Source: DATBVX01 sp963724625 (GTDB taxonomy: Bacteria; Pseudomonadota; Gammaproteobacteria; Steroidobacterales; Steroidobacteraceae). From it: DNA of 64,000 nucleotides. Both the position numbers and the translations under genes were made by a program. Positions 10,116-19,058 of this stretch are shown piece by piece; position 1 is the first letter of the stretch, and every line of letters begins with the position of its first letter. The stretch spans positions 62,001 through 126,000 of the forward strand of contig CAVRVO010000029.1 in assembly GCA_963724625.1 (NCBI GenBank), given 5' to 3'. The notes under the pieces were generated by a model. It was given only the letters and a program-made list of their open reading frames with translations, was not told where the DNA came from and did no database searches.

Positions 10116-10924
10116 GCGTGCGGCTCCGGATTCGGGCTGATCGGTGAGATCCGATAGCGCCCGGTGATCATGGAACGCAGGTTGTTCCAGAATCCGGTCA
10201 CGATGACTTCAAAGACGTGCACGAGCACAAACAACACGAGCAACCAGGCGATGATGAAGTGAATCGTGCGCCCCGATTGCCGGCCACCGAAGATGTCCAC
10301 CCACCCAGGCAGCAGCGAATTCAGCCAGGGCGACATGGACCAGCCAGTGAGAACGATCAGGGGCAGCAATACGAAGATCAGCGCCAGGTAGGCCAGCTTC
10401 TGAAGCACGTTGTAGTGCCGGGCAGCCTCGCCTTGCGGGTGACGAAAGCGCAGGTGATCCACAATTGAACGACCGATCGAGCGCCAGTCGGTTCGCGTCG
10501 GCGTCAAGTCGCGCGACACGTGACGACTCGCGAACGAATACGCGAGATACAGCGCGCCGTTGATGACGAAAACCCAGGCGAAGAAGAAGTGCCAGCGGCG
10601 GCCCATGGCCAACCACCTCTGGCCCGGAATCGTTGCCCAGCCCGGAAACCCGTACGAGTCACGGAACAGGCCGAGGGGCCCGGTTCTCTCGAACTTGTGT
10701 CCCAGGATGCTGATCCGTGGCGGCTGGCCTTCTGCGAGCGGCGCTGCCTGCAGATCCAATATCGCTGCTGCGCCGGTATAGGACGATTTTCCCCAATGCA
10801 GGCGCGGGTGCGCATTGAAGATCTGCAGCCCACTCATCAGTAGCAGCGCCAACGCGAGAGCATTGACCCAGTGCATGACTCGTATCGGCAGGCTATGTCG
10901 GTGGTAGAGGTATTCGCGAACCAT
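10112..10924 (-). CDS. cytochrome b561-family membrane subunit
   Basis: Di-haem membrane cytochrome of about 270 residues, expected to pass quinol electrons to the molybdopterin protein encoded just downstream. The product starts MVREYLYHRHSLPIRVMHWV, and His residues in predicted spans (RVMHWVNALAL, HFFFAWVFVINGALYLAYSF, HFIIAWLLVLFVLVHVFEVI) are candidate haem ligands. Four to five hydrophobic spans are visible. The frame extends upstream to 11005, but that portion lacks family sequence, so the ATG at 10924 is used. The 4-base overlap with the next gene supports a two-subunit periplasmic system. Confidence 0.85.
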   Translation of the reverse strand: MVREYLYHRHSLPIRVMHWVNALALALLLMSGLQIFNAHPRLHWGKSSYTGAAAILDLQAAPLAEGQPPRISILGHKFERTGPLGLFRDSYGFPGWATIPGQRWLAMGRRWHFFFAWVFVINGALYLAYSFASRHVSRDLTPTRTDWRSIGRSIVDHLRFRHPQGEAARHYNVLQKLAYLALIFVLLPLIVLTGWSMSPWLNSLLPGWVDIFGGRQSGRTIHFIIAWLLVLFVLVHVFEVIVTGFWNNLRSMITGRYRISPISPNPEPHA

Positions 10925-11055
10925 TGCGCAACCACACCTTGGAGCGTACCGATTAGACCGCGCGTCGCGCCCGTAAATTACACCCGCATGCCAGCCTTGT
11001 TCCACTTTGTAGAGCAGGCGATCCTTGCGATGCAGGCATTGCTGGAAAGATTCTC

Positions 11056-12069
11056 ATGCAAACATTTGGCAGGTTGGCAGACGGAACACCGATCGAGGTC
11101 ATCACCCTCGGCAGCCCCGCTGCTCTGCAGGCGCGAATTCTGACCTACGGCGGGATTCTCCAGCGCCTGACGCTGCCGACGAGGAGCGGACCGCGCGACC
11201 TGGTCCTTAGTCTTCCGGATCTGGACTCATACGTTCGCGACCACGCCTTCATCGGCTGCATTATCGGGCGCTACGCCAACCGCATAGCGGGTGCGTCATT
11301 CGAGCTGGACGGGAAGCGTTGTCATCTCACTGCGAACGATGGGTCGAATCACTTGCACGGGGGAAGGATCGGCTTCGGCAAGCGCACGTGGAAGGTGCTC
11401 GATTTCGCGCCGGGACCCTCCGCGCGCTTGCGGCTTGGGTTACGGTCTGAAGCCGGGGAGGAAGGTTACCCGGGTAATCTCGATGTCAGCGCGGAATTCA
11501 CGCTCGACCGCGATCAGCTCGGCTTGCGATTCGAAGCGATCAGCGATGCGCCGACGCCCGTCAATCTCACGTATCACCCGTATTTCAATCTCGGCGGCGA
11601 CCGGCACGGGTTCGAGGGCGATCATTTCCTGCGCATCTCCGCCGACCGCTTCCTGCCGGTTGCCGACGGCGATTTGATTCCGACCGGCGAATTCAGGGCG
11701 GTCCAGGGGACGCCTTTCGACTTCCGACAATCACGCATGCTCCGGTTGCCGGTGAGCGATTCACATCCACAACTCGGTCTCGCTGGCGGATACGATCATT
11801 GTTTCGCGGTGAACTCGACCGCAGGCGAAGTCACGGAATTGCGTTCGAACAGCTCCAGCGTGGCGCTGCGCATTCACAGCGATCAGCCAGGTCTGCAGTT
11901 CTATGGAGGCCAGGGGCTGTCGCGTGGGCATTCTCACCTGCCACAGGGTATCTCCCTGGAACCGCAGGCTTTCCCTAACGCGCCGAACCAGGCGTCCTTC
12001 GGGCCGGCGATCTTGCGTGCTGGTCAAACCTATTCGCATACGCTCGTCTATCGTTTCAGTTCTGGGTAA
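11056..12069 (+). CDS. galM: aldose 1-epimerase
   Basis: Mutarotase interconverting alpha and beta anomers of aldohexoses, 337 residues as in typical GalM. Family landmarks are GRYANRIAGASFELDG, NDGSNHLHGG (substrate-binding His), the catalytic His in VNLTYHPYFNLGG, and the catalytic Glu in SLEPQAFPNAPNQ near the C-terminus. No signal peptide, so probably cytoplasmic. It diverges from the cytochrome b561 gene and ends five bases before the convergent small secreted-protein gene. No sugar-catabolic operon accompanies it. Confidence 0.93.
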   Translation: MQTFGRLADGTPIEVITLGSPAALQARILTYGGILQRLTLPTRSGPRDLVLSLPDLDSYVRDHAFIGCIIGRYANRIAGASFELDGKRCHLTANDGSNHLHGGRIGFGKRTWKVLDFAPGPSARLRLGLRSEAGEEGYPGNLDVSAEFTLDRDQLGLRFEAISDAPTPVNLTYHPYFNLGGDRHGFEGDHFLRISADRFLPVADGDLIPTGEFRAVQGTPFDFRQSRMLRLPVSDSHPQLGLAGGYDHCFAVNSTAGEVTELRSNSSSVALRIHSDQPGLQFYGGQGLSRGHSHLPQGISLEPQAFPNAPNQASFGPAILRAGQTYSHTLVYRFSSG

Positions 12070-12073
12070 CCCC

Positions 12074-12337
12074 TCAGAACGCTTCGTAGGCCAACTGATC
12101 GGCTGTTGCAGCCTGCCCTATCTCGGCATCGGGGAGCCGAATGCCAGAGTAGGCCAGCATTCCCCGTGCAACGGCAGCATTCATCGTGTGCTCGGCGCCC
12201 GAGGGCAGGTCGACGACTTCGACGCATTTGCTCGGACTGCGCGCCTCGGGCCCGTTGGTGCCATGCAGGCTCTGCGCAACGGCGATAGCGGCACAGGCTG
12301 CGATCACGCTCGCGATAATCGAAATGCGACTGCTCAT
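12074..12337 (-). CDS. small secreted protein, hypothetical
   Basis: An 87-residue product with a clear signal peptide (IIASVIAACAAIAVA, cleavage near residue 21) and a mature domain of about 65 residues containing one Cys (SPSKCVEVVDLPSGAEHTMN). No family recognised. It lies 30 nt downstream of the small membrane-protein gene (12368-12508) on the same strand, so the two probably form an operon. The cell-envelope location of both suggests a shared role. Confidence 0.6.
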   Translation of the reverse strand: MSSRISIIASVIAACAAIAVAQSLHGTNGPEARSPSKCVEVVDLPSGAEHTMNAAVARGMLAYSGIRLPDAEIGQAATADQLAYEAF

Positions 12338-12367
12338 GGAACTACACCGGGTTGCTCGGATTCGTTA

Positions 12368-12508
12368 TCAGATGAGGAACGTGGCGCTCGGCAGGCACAT
12401 GGCGATCGTGCCTACGACGACAAACGCCACCATGCTGATAAACACAATTCCAGCGAACACCTGCTCGATCACCTTCCAGGCCGAAGCGGAACCGTTGCGC
12501 TTGCTCAT
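12368..12508 (-). CDS. small membrane protein, hypothetical
   Basis: A 46-residue product, MSKRNGSASAWKVIEQVFAG followed by a roughly 24-residue hydrophobic span (IVFISMVAFVVVGTIAMCLP). GGAG lies six bases before the ATG at 12508 and fixes this start over longer in-frame options. No family recognised. Its leader holds a perfect 14-bp tandem repeat and, further up, a 16-bp palindrome, both close to the Crp/Fnr gene, so regulation by that protein is a reasonable inference. Confidence 0.6.
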   Translation of the reverse strand: MSKRNGSASAWKVIEQVFAGIVFISMVAFVVVGTIAMCLPSATFLI

Positions 12509-12524
12509 GACGATCTCCTTCGCG

Positions 12525-12552
12525 ATTGAAATCGGACAATTGAAATCGGACA
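12525..12552. repeat. perfect tandem duplication of a 14-bp unit
   Basis: ATTGAAATCGGACA occurs twice with no gap, ending 17 bases upstream of the small membrane-protein start codon. It sits in the probable 5' leader between the palindrome at 12593 and the ribosome site. It could be paired operator half-sites or a recent slippage duplication. Confidence 0.9.
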
Positions 12553-12592
12553 TCGAATGGCGCAAATGATGGCGCGACCCGGGGAGGAGAAC

Positions 12593-12608
12593 TGTCAACC
12601 GGTTGACA
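12593..12608. promoter_or_regulatory. 16-bp palindrome with Crp/Fnr geometry
   Basis: TGTCAACCGGTTGACA is a perfect palindrome with half-sites TGTCA and TGACA separated by six bases, the same 5-6-5 geometry as the classical Crp site TGTGA-N6-TCACA. It lies between the terminator of the Crp/Fnr gene and the small envelope operon, about 85 bp upstream of that operon's first start codon. It also contains TTGACA on each strand, which could serve as a -35 element. Binding by the adjacent regulator is inference. Confidence 0.6.
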
Positions 12609-12625
12609 CAGCGAAGTGACCGGAG

Positions 12626-12658
12626 AAAAACAAGGGTTGCGCGGTCTTGAGACCGCGC
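12626..12658 (-). terminator. intrinsic terminator of the Crp/Fnr gene
   Basis: On the minus strand, GCGCGGTCT and AGACCGCGC form a perfect stem (12639-12658), followed after eight bases by TTTTT. It begins 13 bases downstream of the Crp/Fnr stop codon. It separates that gene from the small envelope operon on the same strand. Confidence 0.75.
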
Positions 12659-12671
12659 CGGGCGCGAAAGC

Positions 12672-13358
12672 TCAATCTCCGCGCGTGAGAGTGCGCAGCG
12701 CCCGCTGGCTGACGACTGTCACGCTGCCCCTGCCCAAAGCGACCCAGTGCTTGCGCTTCCAGGTCTGCAGGTGCTTGTTGACGATCTGACGCGACAGACC
12801 GAGGAATTGTGCCAGCTCTTCCTGGGAGATCGTCAGCTTGATCCCCGCCGGCGTCTCGCGACCGTGCACGCTCGCGAGGCTGAGCAGCCGCTTTGCAATA
12901 CGTGCGGGCGCGCCGAGCAGCGTTGAGTCTTCCATCTGTTGCGCGGTCCAGCGCACACGCTTGCACAGCAATTCGATGAGATGAGTAGCCAGCTTCGGCT
13001 CACGACGCAGCAACACCTGGAACTGCTCCCGCCTGATGACGATCAGTTCCGACCCGGATAACGTCGTCGCTGTGGCAGTTCGCGCCTGGCCGTCGAGCAG
13101 CGCGATCTCGCCGAACGTATCGCCGGGTTCCATGACGTTGAGGAAGACTTCCTTGCCTCCGGGCGCACTGGAGCTGATTCTCACCTTCCCTGTTACGACG
13201 CCGTAGAGGGAATCACCCGGATCACCGCGCATGAATACGACCGCGCCATTCTCGTAGGTGCGACGCGTCGCTAAAGCGGCGATGTGCTCGATCGTCGCGG
13301 CCGGGAGCCCACGAAACAGGCTGTTGCGTTCGATAATCGTGGTGGCGTTGATTGCCAA
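12672..13358 (-). CDS. Crp/Fnr-family transcription regulator
   Basis: A 228-residue cytoplasmic regulator. The N-terminal cyclic-nucleotide-binding fold has the phosphate-binding cassette GDTFGEIALLDGQARTATA. A dimer helix follows, and the C-terminal winged helix contains SQEELAQFLGLSRQIVNKHL. The cysteines present do not form the Fnr N-terminal Fe-S set, so it is not an oxygen-sensing Fnr. A nucleotide cyclase is encoded 2 kb away (15359-17096), which makes a cNMP link attractive but unproven. It is followed by its own terminator, then a Crp-like palindrome ahead of the small envelope operon. Confidence 0.9.
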   Translation of the reverse strand: MAINATTIIERNSLFRGLPAATIEHIAALATRRTYENGAVVFMRGDPGDSLYGVVTGKVRISSSAPGGKEVFLNVMEPGDTFGEIALLDGQARTATATTLSGSELIVIRREQFQVLLRREPKLATHLIELLCKRVRWTAQQMEDSTLLGAPARIAKRLLSLASVHGRETPAGIKLTISQEELAQFLGLSRQIVNKHLQTWKRKHWVALGRGSVTVVSQRALRTLTRGD

Positions 13359-13483
13359 GACAGCAAATTCCGCGTTTAGTCGCCGCCCGCGTCGACGGGG
13401 CCGCGCGCTGCTTCGATCTCCGCCGGTGGTGATGAATGCCGCAGAACTATACCATTGCGCCTTTTATCGGGCGGCGTGCTGGG

Positions 13484-14695
13484 ATGCCTATTCGTTCGGC
13501 CGCATACAAGGTTCTCCTGATTGTCTTCTGTGGCGTCGTCACGCCACGGGCATGGGCGCAGTACGACGTCGAACAGGAAGATCGCGTCTGGTTGCGAGCC
13601 CTGCTGGACGTGCGCGTCGCTCGCGGGGGCTCAGCGCCAAGCTGGACGGACAGCGGGCCAGGGAAAACGCGCTACGGGGGAAGAGCCACTGACACCGGAT
13701 TGGAGCGTGTCACGCGATTCGGCCTGTCACAATTCGCGATCGAACTGGGCGCAGCACTTCCCTGGGACGTTCGGGCGGAGCTGCAGCTCAACCTTCAGCC
13801 CGATATCGCCGATGACTACGACCCATGGTTGATTGACGCGTTTCTGCGCAAGGAATGGGGAGATCGCGCCGACGGCTGGGGCCTGCAGACTGGACTCATG
13901 AGCGTGCCCTTTTCGCTCGAGCATGTCGGGCCTGCGTGGTCACCCGAGTATTCGATCTCCGCCTCAGCCCTCAATACCTGGTTGTGGGAGGAAATCAGCC
14001 TCGCGGGTATCGAGAGCGAATGGTGGCACGACACACGCAGCGGCCTGCGACTGGGTATCACCGTGGGTGCCGGCTACGGCCCGGACCAGCTGGGAAGGCT
14101 GCTGGCACTGCGAGGCTGGACGATGGGCGATGACCTGAGTGGTCTCAACGGCGATCTGCCACTTCCCAACGGCACGCGCATGGACACGTTTGATGAGCGC
14201 GATCATCGGCCCGCCGCGTACACGTGGATAACGGTCGGCGATCCGGGGGACCGGGCTGCACTGAGACTGGGCTACTTCGACAATTTTGGCGACCAGGATC
14301 ACTCGAGCGCCTGGCACACGCGTCTCGCAACCGTCGGCACGATTCTCCACCCGCTTCCACGGTTCGACTTCGTGGTGCAATACCTGCGCGGCAAGGCACT
14401 GGTGCGCGCTACTTCCAATGACAGCTCGATGCGTGCGTTCTACGCATTGCTGTCCCATCATTACAAGGGTCATCGTGTCACCGTCCGCTATGACGAGTTT
14501 CGGGTGAATGATCTCGATGGCGGCCACTCGACACGCGAGAGTGGCGACGGCGTCACCGTCGCCTACCTGTACGAGTGGGGCCTGCGCCATCGCGTCGGCA
14601 TCGAATACATCTGGTTAAATAGCGATCGTCCTTTGACTGCAGTGCCCGAACCCTCGCAAGACGGTTGGCAGCTGAGCTATCGTTTTCGCTACTGA
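13484..14695 (+). CDS. porin-like outer membrane beta-barrel protein
   Basis: A product of about 403 residues with a signal peptide (AAYKVLLIVFCGVVTPRAWA) and alternating amphipathic strands typical of an outer-membrane barrel, ending in the aromatic C-terminal pattern QLSYRFRY. The ATG at 13484 is preferred because it places the signal peptide at the N-terminus; an in-frame ATG at 13436 adds 16 residues that do not fit. No specific family is identified. It is followed after 13 nt by the cupredoxin-like gene and then by the cyclase, so the three look like one operon linking the outer membrane, periplasm and an inner-membrane sensor. Confidence 0.7.
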   Translation: MPIRSAAYKVLLIVFCGVVTPRAWAQYDVEQEDRVWLRALLDVRVARGGSAPSWTDSGPGKTRYGGRATDTGLERVTRFGLSQFAIELGAALPWDVRAELQLNLQPDIADDYDPWLIDAFLRKEWGDRADGWGLQTGLMSVPFSLEHVGPAWSPEYSISASALNTWLWEEISLAGIESEWWHDTRSGLRLGITVGAGYGPDQLGRLLALRGWTMGDDLSGLNGDLPLPNGTRMDTFDERDHRPAAYTWITVGDPGDRAALRLGYFDNFGDQDHSSAWHTRLATVGTILHPLPRFDFVVQYLRGKALVRATSNDSSMRAFYALLSHHYKGHRVTVRYDEFRVNDLDGGHSTRESGDGVTVAYLYEWGLRHRVGIEYIWLNSDRPLTAVPEPSQDGWQLSYRFRY

Positions 14696-14708
14696 CTCGA
14701 AAGCCCGC

Positions 14709-15371
14709 GTGTACCCACAAAGACTCTGGCGCGCCCTCCTGCTCTCCTTCGCGACCCTTGCGATCGTCGCACCGGTCGTTGCAGGGCCGACGATCTCCGG
14801 ACGCGTCGTCGATCCGGATGGCAAGGGAATCTCGCAGGCGGTGGTGTTCGTCGACACTGCCGGTTCAGCTGAGTCGGTTACCTCCAGGCTGCCGAGGGCC
14901 ACAATGGATCAGATCAGCAAGACGTTCGTGCCGGGATTGCTGCCGATCACGGTGGGCACCGAGGTCAAGTTTCCGAACCGCGACCAGATCAGCCACCACG
15001 TCTACTCGTTTTCACGTGCCAAGAATTTCGAATTACCTCTCTACAAGGGCGAGGACGCCCCGCCCGTGCTGTTCGACAAACCCGGCGTGGTCAAGATCGG
15101 TTGCAACATCCACGACTGGATGTCGGCCATCATCCTGGTGCTGCCCAATACTCACTTCTCGATGACTGATGAAGAAGGCCGGTTCACGCTGTCCGGGTTG
15201 CAGCCCGGCACCTACACGGTGGTCGCCTGGCATGCACAGAGTCGTGAAAAAACCGCGGACACTGCTCAGCAGGTGCAGTTGGCCGCGAGCAATCTCGAGC
15301 TCACGTTCCAGCTGTCGCTCGCCGATGCTCATTCGCGTCCCGCGATGCGTGGTTCCAGATGGGACCAATAG
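14709..15371 (+). CDS. periplasmic cupredoxin-like protein with carboxypeptidase-regulatory repeats
   Basis: A 220-residue exported protein of the type often labelled methylamine utilisation protein. After the signal peptide comes a regulatory-like beta domain (ISGRVVDPDGKGISQAVVFV), then a cupredoxin fold with type-1 copper ligands apparent: His in DQISHHVYSF, and Cys, His and Met in VKIGCNIHDWM. A second regulatory-like stretch reads EGRFTLSGLQPGTYTVVAWH. Translation starts at GTG 14709. Its end overlaps the cyclase start by 13 bases. A copper-redox or sensing role is inferred from the ligands and the coupling. Confidence 0.78.
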   Translation: MYPQRLWRALLLSFATLAIVAPVVAGPTISGRVVDPDGKGISQAVVFVDTAGSAESVTSRLPRATMDQISKTFVPGLLPITVGTEVKFPNRDQISHHVYSFSRAKNFELPLYKGEDAPPVLFDKPGVVKIGCNIHDWMSAIILVLPNTHFSMTDEEGRFTLSGLQPGTYTVVAWHAQSREKTADTAQQVQLAASNLELTFQLSLADAHSRPAMRGSRWDQ

Positions 15372-17096
15372 GTCTGTGGGCGCGCAGTCGACTGCGGACC
15401 AAGATCTTCCTGGCCTTCTCGGCGCTGGTGCTCGCCGTACTGCTTGCGACGCTGGGTTTCACCCAGTTCGTCGTGAGCCGTGATGCCGAGCGCACGCTGA
15501 GCCGCGAACTCCTCACGACCGGACGGTTATTCGATGGACTCGTGGCGGAACGCGCCGCGCGACTCAAGTCGAACTCCATACTGCTCGCGAGCGACTTCGC
15601 CTTGAAGCGCATCATTGCGACACACTTCGACCCAGCGAACTACGATCCGGCGACGCTGGCTTCGGCAGCGCTGAGTTACCAGCGGCGTATCGACGCACAG
15701 CTGCTGTGGATCACCGACGAGAATGGTGTGCTACTGGTGCACTCCCCCGGACCATCGCACATGCGCCAGTCGCTGGAAGCGTTCTCACCACTCAAGGAGG
15801 CGCTTGAAACGGAGCAAGCCGCCACCGCGATCGCAGAGGTGGATGGCATGCTCTTTCAGCTGGTCGCCGTTCCGGTGTTTGGACCGGATGTGATCGGCTT
15901 CTTGTTGCTTGGGCAGGCGATCGACGATGCATTCGCTGCGCAGCTCAAGGCAGCCGCCGGACTCGATATCTCTTTCCTGACTCAGCAGCGCGTGTTTGCA
16001 TCCTCGTGGCCCGCAGCAACGCGCGAGCGTTTCATTCCCGGTGCGAAGGCACGCGCAGCTCTGCTCGAGCCGCGGAGACTTCGCACGACGACGCTTCTCA
16101 CGCAGGCCCGAGAGAGATTTCTCTCACTGGTTTTCCCCGTCGAAGCGAGCATGTCGGAGCCGTTGGTTGCGCTGGTGCAGGGCTCATATGACCGGGCGCT
16201 CGCGCCCCTGCGCGCCTTGCAGTTGCGCATCGCTGCAATCGGCAGTGCGGCGCTGCTGGGAGCGTTGCTGATCGGCATTGGCCTGGCCGGGGGAATCACT
16301 TCTCCCGTGCAGACGCTGGTCGCGGGAATGCGCGAAGTCCTCAAGGGGAACCTGCGCTATCGCTCGAACATCCAGCGCCAGGATGAAATCGGCTTCCTCG
16401 CCCGTTCGTTCAACGACATGGTCGGGGGGCTCGAGGAGCGTGAGCACATCAAGGACACTTTCGGGCGTTTTGTGTCTCATGACGTCGCCGAGGCCGTGCT
16501 CAACGGCCACGTGCCCCTGGAGGGAGAGCGACGCGAAGTCAGCATCCTGTTCCAGGACATCCGGGGCTTCACGGCGCTCAGTGAAAAGCTCGATCCGTCT
16601 GCGCTGCTGAAACTGCTCAACCAGTTCTTTACTGAAGTCGTCGCCGCGGTCGAGGCGGAAGGTGGGGTCGTCAAGCAATTCGTCGGCGACGGTGTGATGG
16701 CACTCTTTGGAGCGCCGCAGGCCTATTCGGACCATCCGGAGCGGGCGGTGCGCGCCGCGCTCGGGATCGTGCAGCGACTCGTGGGCCTCAATGAAGTCCT
16801 CGGCCAGCAGGGCCTGCCCGACGCTTCAGATCGGCGTGGGCATTCACACCGGTGACGTGGTCGCCGGACTGATCGGCCCCGACAACCGCGTGGAATACGG
16901 CGTGGTCGGCGACCCGGTGAACCTCGCTAACCGCGTCGAGTCTCTCACCAAGGATGTGAGCGCGACGGTGCTGGTCTCCGCGGAAATCGCAGCCCGGCTC
17001 GGGCCGGCGTTCGCACTGGGCCGCGCGGCGACGTTACCCGTCAAGGGCAGGGCACAGCCGGTCCAGGTGATCGAGGTACTGGACTTTCAGCCTTAG
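15359..17096 (+). CDS. membrane sensor adenylate/guanylate cyclase with HAMP domain (frameshifted)
   Basis: Class III nucleotide cyclase. Order: an N-terminal membrane span (IFLAFSALVLAVLLATLGF), a periplasmic double-Cache-like sensor of about 250 residues, a second span, a HAMP linker (VLKGNLRYRSNIQRQDEIGF), then the cyclase domain with metal-binding Asp in SILFQDIRGFTALSEK and FVGDGVMALFGAP. The frame breaks at 16820; removing one G joins GLP to TLQIGVGIHTGDVVAGLIG, and the rest of the catalytic domain (VGDPVNLANRVE) follows to the stop. Coupled by overlap to the cupredoxin-like gene, suggesting signal input from that protein. It could supply cNMP to the nearby Crp/Fnr regulator; inference. 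Confidence 0.85.
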
Positions 17097-17216
17097 GCAT
17101 TGCCCGGTCGAGCCCGAGACCTGTCCTGCCTTTGGAAGTAGTTCGATCATTCTGCTCGAGATTGGACCTGTCAGTAGACCACCTCGGCCCTCATCCTGTG
17201 CACGCAAGGAGACACC

Positions 17217-17659
17217 ATGACACCAAAGACTACCGTTCGAGCTCGCACGCTCCTCGGTGGCAGCTTCACTGCCTTGTTGCTCCTCGCCTGGGTATCGGGA
17301 CAGCGTGCGCCGACGGGCCGGCGAAAGTGACGCCCCTCATGACCAAGGATCTCGCGGGGGTGGACGGCAAGGAGATCATCATGTCGACCGTCGAGTATGT
17401 GCCTGGTGGCCATTCCGTTCCTCATCGACATGATGCAAACGTGATCGTCTACGTGCTGGAGGGCGCGCTCACCATGCAGGTGGACGGGCATGAGCCGGTG
17501 ACCCTGAAGCCAGGAGATACGTTCTATGAGAGCCCGGATGACATCCACCGCGTCTCTGCGAATGCGAGCAAGACGGAGCCGGCGAAGTTCCTGGTCTTCA
17601 TGGTGAAGGACAAGGGTAAGCCACCTACGCGAGCTGTCGAAGGAGCCACCGCGCAATGA
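17217..17659 (+). CDS. secreted cupin-domain protein (frameshifted after signal peptide)
   Basis: AAGGAG precedes the ATG at 17217, which begins a signal peptide (LLGGSFTALLLLAWVSG). Near 17300 the frame changes by one missing base and the mature protein continues as TACADGPAKVTPLM. It contains a complete single cupin: GHSVPHRHDANVIVYVLEGA (motif 1, HxH and Glu) and PGDTFYESPDDIHRVSANAS (motif 2 His). About 147 residues when joined. Such proteins bind a divalent metal; no substrate is evident. It ends about 90 nt before the convergent MFS gene. Confidence 0.75.
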
Positions 17660-17752
17660 TCGACGTTTACTATTGGCCGACGCCAAACGGCCACAAACGG
17701 AACATTCTGTTCGGCCAGACTGCGGACACCATTTCACGAAGTCACTGAGGGT

Positions 17753-18988
17753 TCAGCCGACCCCTTGCGGTTGTACGCGCAAGACGCGCGCCTCGCGGAT
17801 TGGCAGATTGATGAATGCTGCTGAGAGCGCAAGCGTCATGTCCGCATACCACATCCACCCGTAGTCGCCGAATCTCACCAACGCGATTCCGCCCAGCCAC
17901 GCCCCGAAGAATGCACCGATCTGGTGTGTGAGCAGCGTGAGCCCGAACAGTGTCGCGAGATAGCGCACTCCGAAGAGCTTGCCGACCAGTCCCGCGGTCG
18001 GTGGCACGGTGGACAGCCACGTGAATCCCAGCACGGCAGCGAAAACGTAGAAGGTCAATGCCGTGCGTGGCACTGAAATGTAGATTGCGATGGCTGCGGC
18101 CCGGGTGAAGTAGGTCCAGAACAGCAGCCATTTCATCCTGAACACGTTGCCGAGCGAGCCCGCGGTGAGGCTGCCGGCGATATTCGCGAGGCCGATAATC
18201 GCGAGCGACGTCGCGGCAACACTCGGCGGCAGGCTGCAAAGACTCACTTCGCCGGGCAGGTGCGTGACCAGGAATGCAATGTGAAAGCCGCAGGTGAAAA
18301 ATCCTGCGTGCAGGTACCAATAGCTGCGATCACGCGAGGCGATGCGTAGCTGATCTTTGAGTGTGATCTCGCCGATCACGCCCGCGACAGCGTGACCTCG
18401 AGGTGCTGCGGGTTCGCCCACCACCGCGCGACCGAGCGGGATGGTGGCAATCGCCGCCGCGGCCATCGCGTACATTGCCGCCACCCAGCCAAAAGCGCTG
18501 ATGAGCGCCTGGTAGAGCGGAGCGAAGACGAACTGCCCGAGACTCCCTCCGGCATTGATGAACCCGGACGAGAATCCCCTCTTCTCGGGCGCGATGCGTT
18601 GGGCGGTGGCGCCGATGAGAATCGAGAAACTGCCCGCACCAGCGCCCGCCGCCGAAATCACGCCCAAGGTCGAGATGAGCGCCCATTCGCTGGACGAGAC
18701 CGTGGTTAGCGCCAGCCCCACAGCAAGGAGGAAGGCACCCGCGATCAGCACGCGCTCCGTTCCGTAGCGGTCCGCCAGGGCTCCAAAGATCGGCTGCACG
18801 GCGCCCCACACGAACTGCCCCACTGCCATCGCGAAGCTGATCGCCACGATTCCCAGCCCGGTACTGGTGTTGATGGGCGCGACATACAGCCCGAGCGACT
18901 GCCGGATTCCCATCGTGATCATCATGATCGCGGCGGCGGCGAGTACGATCGGCCAGGATCTTGAATTCGTCGTCACGGGAAATTCCAT
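17753..18988 (-). CDS. MFS transporter (OxlT/monocarboxylate-like)
   Basis: Inner-membrane major facilitator of 411 residues with 12 predicted spans. The N-terminus RSWPIVLAAAAIMMITMGIR and the loop-2/3 signature GALADRYGTERVLIAGAF are typical, and IAPEKRGFSSGFINAGGSLG resembles oxalate/formate- and monocarboxylate-type carriers. It diverges from the hutD-GMC pair, with a gap of about 70 bp. A role in importing a carboxylated substrate for the neighbouring oxidoreductase is plausible but unproven. Confidence 0.85.
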   Translation of the reverse strand: MEFPVTTNSRSWPIVLAAAAIMMITMGIRQSLGLYVAPINTSTGLGIVAISFAMAVGQFVWGAVQPIFGALADRYGTERVLIAGAFLLAVGLALTTVSSSEWALISTLGVISAAGAGAGSFSILIGATAQRIAPEKRGFSSGFINAGGSLGQFVFAPLYQALISAFGWVAAMYAMAAAAIATIPLGRAVVGEPAAPRGHAVAGVIGEITLKDQLRIASRDRSYWYLHAGFFTCGFHIAFLVTHLPGEVSLCSLPPSVAATSLAIIGLANIAGSLTAGSLGNVFRMKWLLFWTYFTRAAAIAIYISVPRTALTFYVFAAVLGFTWLSTVPPTAGLVGKLFGVRYLATLFGLTLLTHQIGAFFGAWLGGIALVRFGDYGWMWYADMTLALSAAFINLPIREARVLRVQPQGVG

Positions 18989-19058
18989 ATCGCGGCGGGC
19001 AGTGTGCCCATTTCAGTATGATTCGCGGTTTCCAATCAAGGCCGCGGAGTCCGGGAAG

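Noticed and set aside
17674..17693. TTGGCCG/CGGCCA hairpin between the convergent cupin and MFS genes
   Set aside because: Only a six-base stem with an eight-base loop and no T-run; too weak to call a terminator.
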